DNA of 64,000 nucleotides from Litorilituus sediminis (GCF_004295665.1 NZ_CP034759.1:3968001-4032000); one strand, 5' to 3'; counted from the stretch's first letter, positions 47,407-56,246 are shown. Numbers and translations: made by a program. The notes: generated from the letters alone by a model not told the origin.

Positions 47407-47946
47407 ATGAATTTATTAAATAAAACTTCAATTGTTGCTCTAGCTGGGCTTATTTCATTAGGCTTGCTTACTGCAAATGTTGCAAAAGCTGAGGTTAACC
47501 CATTTGCTGCCAATGATGTAGTTACATTGGCTGAACAAAAGAAAGATAGCAAGTGCGGTGAAGGTAAATGCGGCGAAGGTAGAATGAAAGCCAAAGGCAA
47601 GTGCGGTGAAGGCAAATGCGGCGAAGGTAAAATGAAAGCCAAAGGCAAGTGCGGTGAAGGCAAATGTGGCGAAGGTAAAATGAAAGCCAAGGGCAAGTGC
47701 GGTGAAGGCAAATGCGGCGAAGGTAAAATGAAAGCCAAGGGCAAGTGCGGTGAAGGCAAATGCGGCGAAGGTAAAATGAAAGCCAAAGGCAAGTGCGGTG
47801 AAGGCAAATGTGGCGAAGGTAAAATGAAAGCCAAAGGCAAGTGCGGTGAAGGCAAATGTGGCGAAGGTAAAATGAAAGCCAAAGGCAAGTGCGGTGAAGG
47901 TAAATGCGGCGAAGGTAAAAGTAAAAGCAAAAAATGTGGTGGTTAG
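47407..47946 (+). CDS. Secreted Cys-rich tandem-repeat protein, HvfA-like RiPP metallophore precursor
   Basis: A 179-residue protein. The signal peptide (1-28, cleavage after AKA) and a short spacer (EVNPFAANDVVTLAEQKKDS) are followed by eight tandem 16-residue units of KCGEGKCGEGKMKAKG type and a final KKCGG. There are 17 cysteines, all in KCG context, and eight EGKCG motifs. EGKCG repeats behind a signal peptide are the hallmark of HvfA-type peptides, in which an HvfB/HvfC (DUF692 iron oxygenase and DUF2063 partner) pair converts the Cys into oxazolone/thioamide copper ligands. No hvfB, hvfC or DoxX gene is in this window, so modification is inference. It has its own promoter and terminator. 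An unmodified metal-binding protein is the alternative. Confidence 0.78.
   Translation: MNLLNKTSIVALAGLISLGLLTANVAKAEVNPFAANDVVTLAEQKKDSKCGEGKCGEGRMKAKGKCGEGKCGEGKMKAKGKCGEGKCGEGKMKAKGKCGEGKCGEGKMKAKGKCGEGKCGEGKMKAKGKCGEGKCGEGKMKAKGKCGEGKCGEGKMKAKGKCGEGKCGEGKSKSKKCGG
47551..47916 (+). repeat. 48-bp tandem repeat, about 7.6 copies
   Basis: Seven full 48-bp units from 47551 to 47886 plus 30 bp of an eighth. Within units 2-7 the only differences are at synonymous Cys (tgc/tgt) and Lys (aaa/aag) codons; units 1 and 8 also differ at a Gly (ggt/ggc) codon, and unit 1 has an Arg codon replacing Lys. Units 2 and 5 are identical, as are 6 and 7, indicating recent duplication or gene conversion. Confidence 0.95.
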
Positions 47947-47979
47947 TTAACTAATATACTCCTCGCAACGTTTTAAGCT

Positions 47980-48008
47980 AAAAAGCCAGCGTAATGCTGG
48001 CTTTTTTT
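47980..48008. terminator. Terminator after the HvfA-like gene, possibly bidirectional
   Basis: AAAAGCCAGC/GCTGGCTTTT stem (47981-47990 with 47996-48005) with a 5-nt loop and T-run; it lies between convergent genes and has A-run on the other side. Confidence 0.87.
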
Positions 48009-48033
48009 ATTTAACTAGTTGAGCTAAAACATT

Positions 48034-48552
48034 TTACTCGACTCTACCAACATAATAGTACACAGACCATTTAGATTTAAATAAGCCGCTATCTGGGACT
48101 AAATGGGTAGAAAGCGTCACTTGTGTTTCTGTATTTGTATATTCAGCTTTTAAACCGTCATCATTACGTCTAGAGCTTTCATTAAGATGCCAGCTAGTGC
48201 CTAAGCATTGAGCAATGGTTGCTTTAGCATTGCTGTAGTACTTACGGGCATCACTTTCGTCGACTTTAATCGTGTTACATGAGTAGGTTGTTTGTGCTTT
48301 TCCCCATGACCATATTCGGCAGTTTTTGCCAATCAGATGGTATTTTGCTTGCCAAATGTTGCTGATACCAGCCTTAATTTTTGTCTGCTTTAAGTCGTTA
48401 AAGCCGTCATCATAAGCCTTAATAAGATAATCAAGCTTTTGACAAGCGTTGCTAACTGGCTCTAGTTGCTGCTGAGCAATCTTATTTTGATTGGCACAAG
48501 AAGCTAACATTAAACTTGAAACAAGTACTGATGCTTTGAAAATATTGTTCAT
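48034..48552 (-). CDS. Hypothetical lipoprotein, 172 aa
   Basis: The N-terminus MNNIFKASVLVSSLMLASCANQN has a signal helix and a lipobox (LASC, lipidated Cys at 19). The mature part has four further cysteines and an aromatic-rich C-terminus (KSKWSVYYYVG). I do not recognise a family. No Asp at +2 after the Cys, so outer membrane sorting is likely. Convergent with the HvfA-like gene; whether the two are related functionally is unknown. Confidence 0.68.
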   Translation of the reverse strand: MNNIFKASVLVSSLMLASCANQNKIAQQQLEPVSNACQKLDYLIKAYDDGFNDLKQTKIKAGISNIWQAKYHLIGKNCRIWSWGKAQTTYSCNTIKVDESDARKYYSNAKATIAQCLGTSWHLNESSRRNDDGLKAEYTNTETQVTLSTHLVPDSGLFKSKWSVYYYVGRVE

Positions 48553-48716
48553 AATTAAAGGATTAACGTCCTGTTACCTTGTTGAGAGTAGATTAAAGCT
48601 ATGGTACAAAATTCTATCGATTATTGGTAGCTTTCATCGTGAAGTTGAACAATTTTTGCGATTGCTTAAGGCGCATCTATACTAAATATGAGAGAAAAAT
48701 AGTGTTGGAGGTTATT

Positions 48717-49196
48717 ATGACTATATCAACCAAACTGACTCGTTATTTGAACGAGAAAAATGTCCCTTACCAGGCTATAGAACATTTCCACAGTAATAGT
48801 TCGATAGGCACTGCTGTTACCGCCAATGTAGCATTAAATGAAATAGCTAAGGCAGTCCTTCTAAAAGATCACGAAGATAGACGCTTAATGGCGATTTTAC
48901 CTGCAAATAATAAAATTAACTTATCTATCCTTAATGAATGTTTGCATGGCTCATATCAGTTACTTAAAGAACAAGAGGTATATCAAGCTTTTTCTGATTG
49001 TGACTTGGGAGCTATTCCACCCGTTCCGGGGGCATATAACATGAATATGATCTGTGAAGAAGAGTTAGACAGACTTGATACTGTTTATTTAGAAGCTGGC
49101 GATCATAAAACGTTACTGCAACTAGATAAGGGCGCTTTTAAGCATATTATGTCAGTAGGAAAGCACTTTCATTTCAGCCAGACTGTTTTTCATTAG
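48717..49196 (+). CDS. YbaK/EbsC-family aminoacyl-tRNA deacylase-like protein
   Basis: A 159-residue single-domain protein of the YbaK/ProX editing family, which removes mischarged amino acids from tRNA. The N-terminus MTISTKLTRYLNEKNVPYQAIEH and the EIAKAVLLKDHEDRRLMAILPANNKINL core, with the conserved catalytic-type lysine, fit the family. The specificity is not readable. The start is ATG 48717 with TTGGAGG upstream; an upstream extension to 48624 is rejected. Confidence 0.85.
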   Translation: MTISTKLTRYLNEKNVPYQAIEHFHSNSSIGTAVTANVALNEIAKAVLLKDHEDRRLMAILPANNKINLSILNECLHGSYQLLKEQEVYQAFSDCDLGAIPPVPGAYNMNMICEEELDRLDTVYLEAGDHKTLLQLDKGAFKHIMSVGKHFHFSQTVFH

Positions 49197-49270
49197 TATC
49201 GTAATAATGATATATCAGTAAAGTGAATTTGTAGGTACAATACCGGGTCATTCTTATACAGGACCACGCT

Positions 49271-49906
49271 TTGATTAACAACGATATACTAAGACGTTTA
49301 CGATATACCTTTAATTACCATGATAAGAAAATGGTTGAGCTGTTTAAATATGGAGGTGTTAGTACTTCTAAGGAGCAGGTTGTAAACTGGTTAAAGAAAG
49401 ATTCAGATGAGGGCTTTCTCCTTTGTCAGGATTTTGAATTGGCAGGCTTTTTAAACGGGTTTATTATTGAAAAACGCGGTAAAAAAGAAGGGACTGAGCC
49501 AGTACTAGAGTCAAAGTTAACTAATAATCTGATCATGGTTAAACTTAAAATAGCCTTGAATTTAAAAGCGGATGATATTATTACCTTATTGGAAAAGGTA
49601 GATTTTAGCTTTTCAAAGTCAGAGCTTAGCGCGCTTTTTAGGCGACCAGAGCATAAGCACTATAGGGTGTGTAAAACTCAAGTGCTTAGAAATTTTTTGA
49701 CTGCAATTGATAAGCAATATCACGTTGCAAGGCCTGGCTCAAAAGCAACAGCAAAAAGTAAGAAAAAGCCAACTCATCATGTCAAAGAGCCTAAGCAACA
49801 AGGGGCTAGAGCAAATATTAGTAGTATTTATCAGAACCCTAATTTGAAAAGTAATGTCGATGATTTGCCAAACAAACCAAAGCGGAAAGTATTGAAATTA
49901 AAATAA
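49271..49906 (+). CDS. DUF1456 family protein (YehS-like)
   Basis: A 211-residue protein with two copies of the DUF1456 module: MINNDILRRLRYTFNYHDKKMVELF (1-65) and NNLIMVKLKIALNLKADDIITLLEKV (85-150), each ending with an LxxFxRxx(E/D)-like stretch. The C-terminal tail of about 55 residues is basic and probably disordered. The start is TTG with AGGA about 8 nt upstream. E. coli YehS has the same two modules; its function is unknown. Confidence 0.85.
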   Translation: MINNDILRRLRYTFNYHDKKMVELFKYGGVSTSKEQVVNWLKKDSDEGFLLCQDFELAGFLNGFIIEKRGKKEGTEPVLESKLTNNLIMVKLKIALNLKADDIITLLEKVDFSFSKSELSALFRRPEHKHYRVCKTQVLRNFLTAIDKQYHVARPGSKATAKSKKKPTHHVKEPKQQGARANISSIYQNPNLKSNVDDLPNKPKRKVLKLK

Positions 49907-50047
49907 TACAGTTATTGTAATAAAGTTGATGTTTAATTTTATCTGTCACTGTCGTAATTCATGGTTATGCGTTAAAATCACCCTCCTTTTTAAAAGTGTC
50001 AATAGCAATGATTTGATTGCTTTTTATTAGAGAAGAAAGTTAATAAA

Positions 50048-50443
50048 ATGAAAATTTTGGTTGTAGATGATAAATTGTCTGTACAAGAGACTTTGACTAA
50101 TCTCTTATGTCAACACGGACATCAAGTCGATGTGTCAACAAATGGTCTTGATGCTTTTGAAAAAGCGCAAAAGAATGATTATCAGCTTTATATCATAGAT
50201 CATTTAATGCCGTTGATGAATGGTGTTCAGTTAGTTAAGAATTTAAAACAAACCGAGCATTGTGCAACTACACCTGTATTATTTATGACAACGCAAGGCA
50301 TATCAGAAGCGGAGTCTTTACCTGAATACACATTATTTAATGATGTGATCACTAAGCCATTAAATAATGAAGCGTTGTTAAAAAAACTGTACTCACTAGG
50401 AGCAGTACCCAGCCCCACAGAGTTCACTATTATAGCTAGTTAA
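50048..50443 (+). CDS. Stand-alone response regulator receiver protein
   Basis: A 131-residue CheY-like protein without an output domain. The acidic pair is Asp7-Asp8 (VVDDK), the phosphoacceptor Asp51 (YIIDHLMPLMNG), the switch Thr region is LFMTTQG and the conserved Lys is in VITKPLN. No histidine kinase is nearby, so its partner is unknown. It precedes dnaX by 137 bp, with an apparent promoter gap. Confidence 0.88.
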   Translation: MKILVVDDKLSVQETLTNLLCQHGHQVDVSTNGLDAFEKAQKNDYQLYIIDHLMPLMNGVQLVKNLKQTEHCATTPVLFMTTQGISEAESLPEYTLFNDVITKPLNNEALLKKLYSLGAVPSPTEFTIIAS

Positions 50444-50580
50444 ATTTCTAGACTTACTTGATTTAAAAAGTAACTAGATTTTTATCTACAGTCGATTACT
50501 ATGTTGCTTGTTGATTTCTACACTCTTGGTCTATTAAATTAGTTTAGGTTTTTTATGTACTTTACATCGAGTAAAAATTT

Positions 50581-52803
50581 ATGAGCTATCAAGTTTTAGC
50601 GAGAAAGTGGCGTCCTAAAAATTTTCAACAGTTAATGGGGCAGGGCCATGTTGTCGATGTATTAGTCAATGCTTTAGAGCAAAAACGTTTACATCATGCC
50701 TACTTGTTTACTGGCACTCGCGGGGTTGGTAAAACAACTATAGCAAGAATCTTTGCCAAAAGTTTAAATTGTGAAGTAGGCATTACTTCTTCTCCTTGTG
50801 GAACCTGTGCTACTTGTGTTGATATTGATGAGGGGCGTTTTATCGATCTTTTAGAGATAGATGCCGCCTCTAAAACCAAAGTAGATGATACGAGAGAAAT
50901 TTTAGATAACGTTCAGTACGCACCAACTCGAGGTCGCTTTAAAGTTTATCTTATCGATGAAGTTCATATGCTATCTAGGCACAGTTTTAATGCCTTATTA
51001 AAAACATTAGAAGAGCCGCCTGAACATGTGAAATTTATTCTAGCAACAACTGATCCGCAAAAGTTACCGGTAACCGTATTATCCCGCTGTTTACAATTCC
51101 ACTTAAAGGCCTTGAGCGTTGCACAAATAGAAGCCAAGTTAACAGAGATACTTATGCATGAACAGGTATCTCATCAACCGGGCTCATTGACTTTTTTAGC
51201 AAAAGCCGCTCGTGGCAGTATGCGAGACTCATTGAGCTTAACAGATCAAGCTATAGCGCAAGGTCAAGGCAATATTCAATTAGCCAATTTACAGCAAATG
51301 TTAGGCGGGGTAGATCAAAACTGGGTATATAAGATTGTTATTTGTTTATTAAAACAAGATAGCGCAGAAATGATGGCTCTGTCACAAACAATAGCTGCGT
51401 ACGCTCCGAGTTATACACGTTTGTATGCCGAGTTGATTCAGTTATTTCATCAAGTTGCCTTATATCAGATTGTTGAACAGCATTTTGATTTGCCAGCTGA
51501 GCACATAGCACTATTAAAGAAATTCTCTCAAGCCATGTCTGCTGATGATGTCCAGTTGTATTATCAAATTGTCTTAAATGGCCGTAAAGATTTACCTTAT
51601 GCCTTTGATGAACAAGCCGCTTTTGATATGACCTTGTTAAGGTTGCTAGCCTTTAAGCCGCTCGCTATTGATCATGCTGTAGAAATAGCCACAAATAACA
51701 ACTCACAGTCAATTCACCTTGATTCTGAGCCGTTAGAAAATACCTTTAGTGCAGAAAGCACTGAAGAGCAAGCAACTATCAATAAAACTCAGGATGAATT
51801 GGTAGAGGAAAAAAATCTTGATTTAGTCTCGAATAAGTCACCTCAAGTTGATGAACAGACACAGTTGCAGGATACTAGTTTACTTATTGATGCCTCGACA
51901 AGCGAAGCTCACTCAGGTGAAAGTCAATTTGATGAAGTTCACCATGCATTATCATCTCAGGCTGAAGCAATAGAGCAACAAGCTGAGCAAATGTCGCAAT
52001 CTCTAGTGAATAAAGACGCCTATACGCAAGAAACGGATGCTAATCCTCCCATTATAGAGAGTCAGCAGCAAGGCCAAGATATAGGCTTAGAGCATCAAAA
52101 CAAAGGGCATCAAAATAAAGAGCAGCCAACACCTAGAGCAGAGGAAAATACCACTCAAACTGAGCTTAATAGCCCTGTAAGTGCTGTGCTTGCGACACGA
52201 AATATGTTGCGGAGTCGGAAAAAGCAACTGGAGCAAAATGCAAAAAAGCCTGATGACGCAGCAATGCGTCATCACACAGCCAATGATAATACAGAACATA
52301 ACTCTGAGAATAATGGAGTAGCTGCTAACGCTTCAGATCATGAAGAAAAACAGCGGTTACCTGAACCGACTATTTCATTTCAAGAAGATGTAATCGACCC
52401 CGCGGTTATTAAAAAAGCCAATCAGGTTGATAAATGGGCACATATGATAGATGCCATGGAGTTAACAGCCCGTATTAGGCAGTTAGCCATTCATGCCACT
52501 ATTAGTGAGGCATCTGATGATGATCATTTAATATTAAAGCTAGATCAAGCGACAAAACATTTAAAAACTGAAGTCGCAGAAAAGCAATTAGAAGAATATA
52601 TCTGTCAGTTTTTATCGCGAAAAGTGAAAGTAACGATTGACTTGGTTGAGCAAACGGTTGCTGACCCTTATCAGATTCAATCACATATCAATGATAAGCG
52701 TTATGATTATGCAAAACAGCTTTTAGCAAGTGATAACATTGTTATCGCCCTTAAAGAGCAGTTTCAAGCAAGTTTAGCTGAAGATACAATTGTCGCGCAT
52801 TAG
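50581..52803 (+). CDS. dnaX: DNA polymerase III subunits tau (full length) and gamma (by frameshift)
   Basis: The clamp-loader ATPase, 740 residues as tau. Walker A GTRGVGKT is at 45-52, the four zinc-binding cysteines are at about 64-79, and the SRC motif is in VLSRCLQFHL. A Gln/Glu-rich linker (about 385-610) precedes the tau-specific domain that binds the polymerase. Inside the linker is a complete -1 frameshift signal at 52230-52274, which would give a 557-residue gamma form. First gene of dnaX-ybaB-recR. Confidence 0.97.
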   Translation: MSYQVLARKWRPKNFQQLMGQGHVVDVLVNALEQKRLHHAYLFTGTRGVGKTTIARIFAKSLNCEVGITSSPCGTCATCVDIDEGRFIDLLEIDAASKTKVDDTREILDNVQYAPTRGRFKVYLIDEVHMLSRHSFNALLKTLEEPPEHVKFILATTDPQKLPVTVLSRCLQFHLKALSVAQIEAKLTEILMHEQVSHQPGSLTFLAKAARGSMRDSLSLTDQAIAQGQGNIQLANLQQMLGGVDQNWVYKIVICLLKQDSAEMMALSQTIAAYAPSYTRLYAELIQLFHQVALYQIVEQHFDLPAEHIALLKKFSQAMSADDVQLYYQIVLNGRKDLPYAFDEQAAFDMTLLRLLAFKPLAIDHAVEIATNNNSQSIHLDSEPLENTFSAESTEEQATINKTQDELVEEKNLDLVSNKSPQVDEQTQLQDTSLLIDASTSEAHSGESQFDEVHHALSSQAEAIEQQAEQMSQSLVNKDAYTQETDANPPIIESQQQGQDIGLEHQNKGHQNKEQPTPRAEENTTQTELNSPVSAVLATRNMLRSRKKQLEQNAKKPDDAAMRHHTANDNTEHNSENNGVAANASDHEEKQRLPEPTISFQEDVIDPAVIKKANQVDKWAHMIDAMELTARIRQLAIHATISEASDDDHLILKLDQATKHLKTEVAEKQLEEYICQFLSRKVKVTIDLVEQTVADPYQIQSHINDKRYDYAKQLLASDNIVIALKEQFQASLAEDTIVAH
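52230..52274 (+). promoter_or_regulatory. Programmed -1 ribosomal frameshift signal in dnaX
   Basis: Three elements are visible. The slippery heptamer A-AAA-AAG (52242-52248) is in the correct reading phase (codons GCA AAA AAG). A Shine-Dalgarno-like GGAG (52230-52233) lies 8 nt upstream. A perfect 10-bp hairpin with GCAA tetraloop (52251-52260 with 52265-52274) starts 2 nt downstream. After slipping, the ribosome reads GCC and then TGA (52251-52253). The layout copies the E. coli dnaX signal, except for the shorter spacer. Confidence 0.87.
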
Positions 52804-52968
52804 CTTGGCAACAAGAAGCGCATAATTTTGCTGCCGTTAGCATTACATCTAGGTATAATGCGCAGTATTGATAAAAATCGCTGGATTGTTTGTCTCGGCG
52901 ATAAAGTATTTAATATAAATTTCGCCAATAAAGCTTTGGCAAGATTAATTTTTAGTTTGGAGAATATT

Positions 52969-53295
52969 ATGATGAAAGGTGGCATGGGCAATTTAATGAA
53001 GCAAGCCCAGCAGATGCAAGCAAAAATGGCTAAAGCACAAGAAGAATTAGCTAATATGGAAGTTGTCGGTGAAGCGGGTGCTGGCATGGTAAAAGTGACC
53101 ATGACAGGTAGCCATAGTGTCCGCCGTGTAGAGCTAGATGATAGCTTGATGGAAGATGATAAGGATATGATTGAAGATTTATTAGCTGCGGCGGTAAATG
53201 ATGCGGTACGTCGTGTTGAAGAGCAAAATAAAGAGAAAATGAGCGCGTTAACTGGTGGCATGCAATTACCGCCGGGTATGAAGATGCCATTTTAA
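52969..53295 (+). CDS. ybaB: YbaB/EbfC nucleoid-associated protein
   Basis: A small dimeric DNA-binding protein (about 108 residues) encoded between dnaX and recR in most bacteria. Signature: [21 protein letters not shown], then [30 protein letters not shown] and the C-terminal LPPGMKMPF. The start is ATG 52969 or the adjacent ATG 52972, both placed behind TTGGAG; a longer frame from 52828 is not conserved. Confidence 0.95.
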   Translation: MMKGGMGNLMKQAQQMQAKMAKAQEELANMEVVGEAGAGMVKVTMTGSHSVRRVELDDSLMEDDKDMIEDLLAAAVNDAVRRVEEQNKEKMSALTGGMQLPPGMKMPF

Positions 53296-53324
53296 TTGCC
53301 TTTGGCAATCAAGTATAACGAATA

Positions 53325-53930
53325 ATGAAATTCAGTCCCTTATTACAAGAGCTTATCGATTCTTTTAAATGTTTGCCTGGCATTGGTGCAAAATCTGCCC
53401 AGCGTATGGCATTTCATTTATTAGAGCGCAATCGTCGTGGCGGCAGTAAACTTGCGCATGCATTGTCGACGGCAATGACAGATATTGGTCACTGTCGAGA
53501 TTGTCGAAACTTCACTGAGCAAGAGCTTTGTGAAATATGTCAAAGCCCTAAACGAAAACTGGCGACAAGTCTTTGTATTGTTGAAAGCCCTGGCGATGTT
53601 ATTGCGATAGAGCAAACAGGTGAGTTCACTGGCAAATATTTTGTCTTGATGGGGCATTTATCACCCATAGACGGTATTGGCCCCGAAGATTTGGGGCTAG
53701 ATCGGTTAGCACAGCAATTTGCTAGCGGACAATTTACTGAGGTTATTTTAGCGACTAATCCAACCGTTGAAGGTGAGGCCACAGCGCACTATATTGCCGA
53801 AATAGCTCAAGAGCATGAGGTTAGTATTACTCGAATTGCTCATGGTGTTCCGGTTGGTGGTGAACTCGAGTATGTTGATGGTAATACGCTCTCTCATGCT
53901 TTTTCTGGCCGAAAGCGTTATTCGTTGTAG
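53325..53930 (+). CDS. recR: Recombination protein RecR
   Basis: A ring-forming DNA repair protein that works with RecF and RecO to load RecA. The 201 residues show the helix-hairpin-helix ([18 protein letters not shown]), a C4 zinc finger (CRDC ... CEIC, about 57-72) and the TOPRIM region ([17 protein letters not shown], then [15 protein letters not shown]). The C-terminus has the conserved [21 protein letters not shown]. It lies 29 bp after ybaB. Confidence 0.97.
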   Translation: MKFSPLLQELIDSFKCLPGIGAKSAQRMAFHLLERNRRGGSKLAHALSTAMTDIGHCRDCRNFTEQELCEICQSPKRKLATSLCIVESPGDVIAIEQTGEFTGKYFVLMGHLSPIDGIGPEDLGLDRLAQQFASGQFTEVILATNPTVEGEATAHYIAEIAQEHEVSITRIAHGVPVGGELEYVDGNTLSHAFSGRKRYSL

Positions 53931-53937
53931 TTATTGA

Positions 53938-53964
53938 AAAAGCTGCATGGAAGTAGCAGCTTTT
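53938..53964. terminator. Terminator between recR and yciH
   Basis: AAAAGCTGC/GCAGCTTTT stem (53938-53946 with 53956-53964) with a 9-nt loop, overlapping the yciH stop. It probably serves recR and possibly yciH. Confidence 0.7.
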
Positions 53965-54361
53965 AGCCTCCAATAAATTTTACTTTAAAGCCTTCTTTTT
54001 CTAAGACTTCTTTGATTACTTCTCGCTTATCACCTTGAATCTCTATGGTTTCACCAACTACTGTACCGCCAGTTCCACAGGTCTTTTTAAGCTTCTTAGC
54101 TAATGTTTTTAACTCAGATGATGGCAAGCCTAAACCACTAATAGTTACAACGCCTTTACCTTTTCTACCTTTAGTTTCACGTCTGACATGAGCAAAGCCG
54201 TCACTTGCTGTGATCACCTCGGCTTTTTTGTGTTGAATACGGCCAGATTCGGTTGAGTAGACTAAAGAGTCATCATCCACTTTGTTAGTGTTATCATGCT
54301 CTATAGGCGCTTTGCCAAAAGCTCCGGCTAAATCACTTAAACTGGATAAATTTTTTTTCAT
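53963..54361 (-). CDS. yciH: SUI1/eIF1-like translation factor YciH
   Basis: A 132-residue protein with a SUI1 domain in the C-terminal half (GKGVVTISGLGLPSSELKTLAKKLKKTCGTGGTV, then IEIQGDKREVIKEVL and GFKVKFIGG). The N-terminal 55 residues are polar and probably flexible. The start is ATG 54361 (MKKNLSSLSDLAGAFG), as in family members; a frame to 54400 adds 13 residues that overlap a terminator. The family influences initiation fidelity in vitro. Confidence 0.93.
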   Translation of the reverse strand: MKKNLSSLSDLAGAFGKAPIEHDNTNKVDDDSLVYSTESGRIQHKKAEVITASDGFAHVRRETKGRKGKGVVTISGLGLPSSELKTLAKKLKKTCGTGGTVVGETIEIQGDKREVIKEVLEKEGFKVKFIGG

Positions 54362-54390
54362 ATTGTACTCATAGGTGAAATTCAAACAAA

Positions 54391-54427
54391 ATAAAACCAC
54401 GACTTACTTTCATAAGCGTGGTTTTAT
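54391..54427 (-). terminator. Terminator of etfBA
   Basis: ATAAAACCACG/CGTGGTTTTAT stem (11 bp, 54391-54401 with 54417-54427) followed on the minus strand by TTTGTTT, 56 nt after the etfA stop. Confidence 0.8.
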
Positions 54428-54482
54428 TATAACAATATTAGCGCTTGCTTAATACTGCATACAGTCGTAGTTAGAATCTAAC

Positions 54483-55409
54483 TTATAACTTACTTTCTAG
54501 CTCAGGTAGGGCGTCAAATAAGTCGGCAACGATTCCGTAATCAGCTACTTGGAAGATTGGCGCTTCTGGGTCTTTGTTAATAGCAACAATAACTTTCGAG
54601 TCTTTCATACCAGCTAAATGCTGAATTGCACCGCTAATACCTACAGCAATGTATAAGTCTGGCGCAACAATCTTACCTGTTTGGCCAACTTGCATATCAT
54701 TAGGGACAAAACCCGCATCAACAGCAGCACGAGAGGCGCCAATAGCTGCACCTAGCTTATCTGCAATACCTTCAAGTAAGCTGAAGTTCTCACCATTTTG
54801 CATACCACGGCCACCTGAAATTACCACACCAGCTGCGCCTAAGTCTGGACGCTCTGATTCTGTAAATTCATCACTTACATGGCTAGAAGTACCTGCATCA
54901 CAAACGGTATCTAAAGTGATTAACTCTGCATTACCGTCAGTCGCTACGGCATCAAATGCTGTGGCGCGCACGGTAATCACTTTTTTGCTGTCCAGGCTTT
55001 GCACTGTGGCTATGGCATTACCCGCATAGATAGGGCGAACAAAAGTATCGCTACTTTCTACGCCAATAATATCTGAAATTTGTGCCACATCTAAAAGAGC
55101 AGCAACGCGTGGCATAAAGTTTTTGCCAGTTGTTAGCGCTGTAGCGATGATATGCTCGTAATCGCCAGCAAGTTCAGTGACTAGTAAGCTAACATTTTCT
55201 GCAAGTTGATGCTGATAAGCTGCATTATCGCTTACAAGTACCTTGCTAACACCATTAATTTTAGTTGCTGCTTGAGCTACGTCTTGACAGTTAGCGCCGG
55301 CAACTAATAAGGTAATTTCACCACCAATTGCTTGAGCTGCAGCAACGGTTTTTAGCGTTTCAGCTTTTAATGTGCTGTTATCATGTTCTGCAATTACTAA
55401 AATACTCAT
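54483..55409 (-). CDS. etfA: Electron transfer flavoprotein alpha subunit
   Basis: Binds FAD and accepts electrons from acyl-CoA and amino-acid dehydrogenases. The 308 residues have the N-terminal Rossmann-like domain ([14 protein letters not shown]) and the conserved C-terminal FAD region ([65 protein letters not shown]). It overlaps etfB by 4 bp. Confidence 0.97.
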   Translation of the reverse strand: MSILVIAEHDNSTLKAETLKTVAAAQAIGGEITLLVAGANCQDVAQAATKINGVSKVLVSDNAAYQHQLAENVSLLVTELAGDYEHIIATALTTGKNFMPRVAALLDVAQISDIIGVESSDTFVRPIYAGNAIATVQSLDSKKVITVRATAFDAVATDGNAELITLDTVCDAGTSSHVSDEFTESERPDLGAAGVVISGGRGMQNGENFSLLEGIADKLGAAIGASRAAVDAGFVPNDMQVGQTGKIVAPDLYIAVGISGAIQHLAGMKDSKVIVAINKDPEAPIFQVADYGIVADLFDALPELESKL

Positions 55410-56158
55410 GAGATCACCTTAGCTTCGTTCTTTAATTTTTCTACAAGTTCATCAATAGTTTCTACCACTATACCGGCTTGACGCTCAGCAGGTGGTGTTA
55501 CTTTCAGTAATTTAGTGCGAGCGCTTAAATCGATACCAAAATCGGCAGCTGATTTAACATCTAACGGCTTACGCTTAGCTTTCATGATGTTAGGTAATGA
55601 AGCATAACGAGGCTCATTTAGACGAAGATCTGTGGTAACAATGGCTGGTAGGTTAAGTGCAACCGTTTGCAAACCACCGTCTACTTCACGAGTAACATTA
55701 ACTTTATCGCCGTCTACTTTTACTTCTGAAGCGAATGTACCTTGGCCCATACCTGTTAATGCCGCTAACATTTGGCCCGTTTGGTTGTTATCGCCATCAA
55801 TAGACTGCTTACCTAAGATAACCAGTTGAGGTTGCTCTTCCTCTACAACTTTTTGTAGTAACTTAGCAATATTTAATGAATCAAGGTCTGTGTCTGCTTC
55901 AATTTGAATGGCGCGATCTGCACCAAGTGCTAATGCCGTTCTTAATTGCTCTTGGCAAGATTTATCGCCAATTGACACTGCAATGACTTCAGAGGCAGTA
56001 CCTGCTTCTTTTAAGCGTACTGCTTCTTCAACAGCAATTTCACAAAATGGGTTTATTGCCATTTTTACATTGGCTAGATCAACATCAGAATTATCAGGTT
56101 TTACACGTACTTTGACGTTATAGTCAATAACACGCTTTATCGGAACTAGTACTTTCAT
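55406..56158 (-). CDS. etfB: Electron transfer flavoprotein beta subunit
   Basis: The AMP-binding partner of EtfA, 250 residues. The N-terminus [20 protein letters not shown] and the ETF beta signature ([44 protein letters not shown]) are clear. First gene of etfBA, divergent from the ETF-ubiquinone oxidoreductase gene; the shared intergenic region carries candidate LiuR and PsrA sites. Confidence 0.97.
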   Translation of the reverse strand: MKVLVPIKRVIDYNVKVRVKPDNSDVDLANVKMAINPFCEIAVEEAVRLKEAGTASEVIAVSIGDKSCQEQLRTALALGADRAIQIEADTDLDSLNIAKLLQKVVEEEQPQLVILGKQSIDGDNNQTGQMLAALTGMGQGTFASEVKVDGDKVNVTREVDGGLQTVALNLPAIVTTDLRLNEPRYASLPNIMKAKRKPLDVKSAADFGIDLSARTKLLKVTPPAERQAGIVVETIDELVEKLKNEAKVIS

Positions 56159-56230
56159 CTTCGCCTCTAATCAGGTTGTAAATAAGTAAATACGTTTTAA
56201 TTTGTTTTAATAGCTAAAAGATACCCTTGG

Positions 56231-56246
56231 TTTACGTAAACGTCAA
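56231..56246. promoter_or_regulatory. Candidate LiuR operator
   Basis: TTTACGTAAACGTCAA resembles the dyad bound by the MerR-type branched-chain amino acid catabolism regulator LiuR of gammaproteobacteria (TTTACGT-AACGT-AA type). It lies 73-88 bp upstream of etfB. Recognition is from memory of the consensus, not a scan. Confidence 0.5.

Noticed and set aside
47551-47916. CRISPR-like array
   Set aside because: The 48-bp units are contiguous with no spacers, stay in one reading frame and differ by synonymous codons.
47352-47930. 192-aa ORF antisense to the Cys-rich repeat gene, full of LPSPHLPLAFI repeats
   Set aside because: It is the mirror of the 48-bp repeat on the other strand. It has no plausible start site or signal, and its repeat structure follows from the sense strand.
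47407-47946. Collagen-like or spacer protein reading of the Gly/Lys repeat
   Set aside because: There is no G-x-y periodicity. The cysteines are strictly in KCG context with EGKCG motifs, which fits a metal-binding peptide better.
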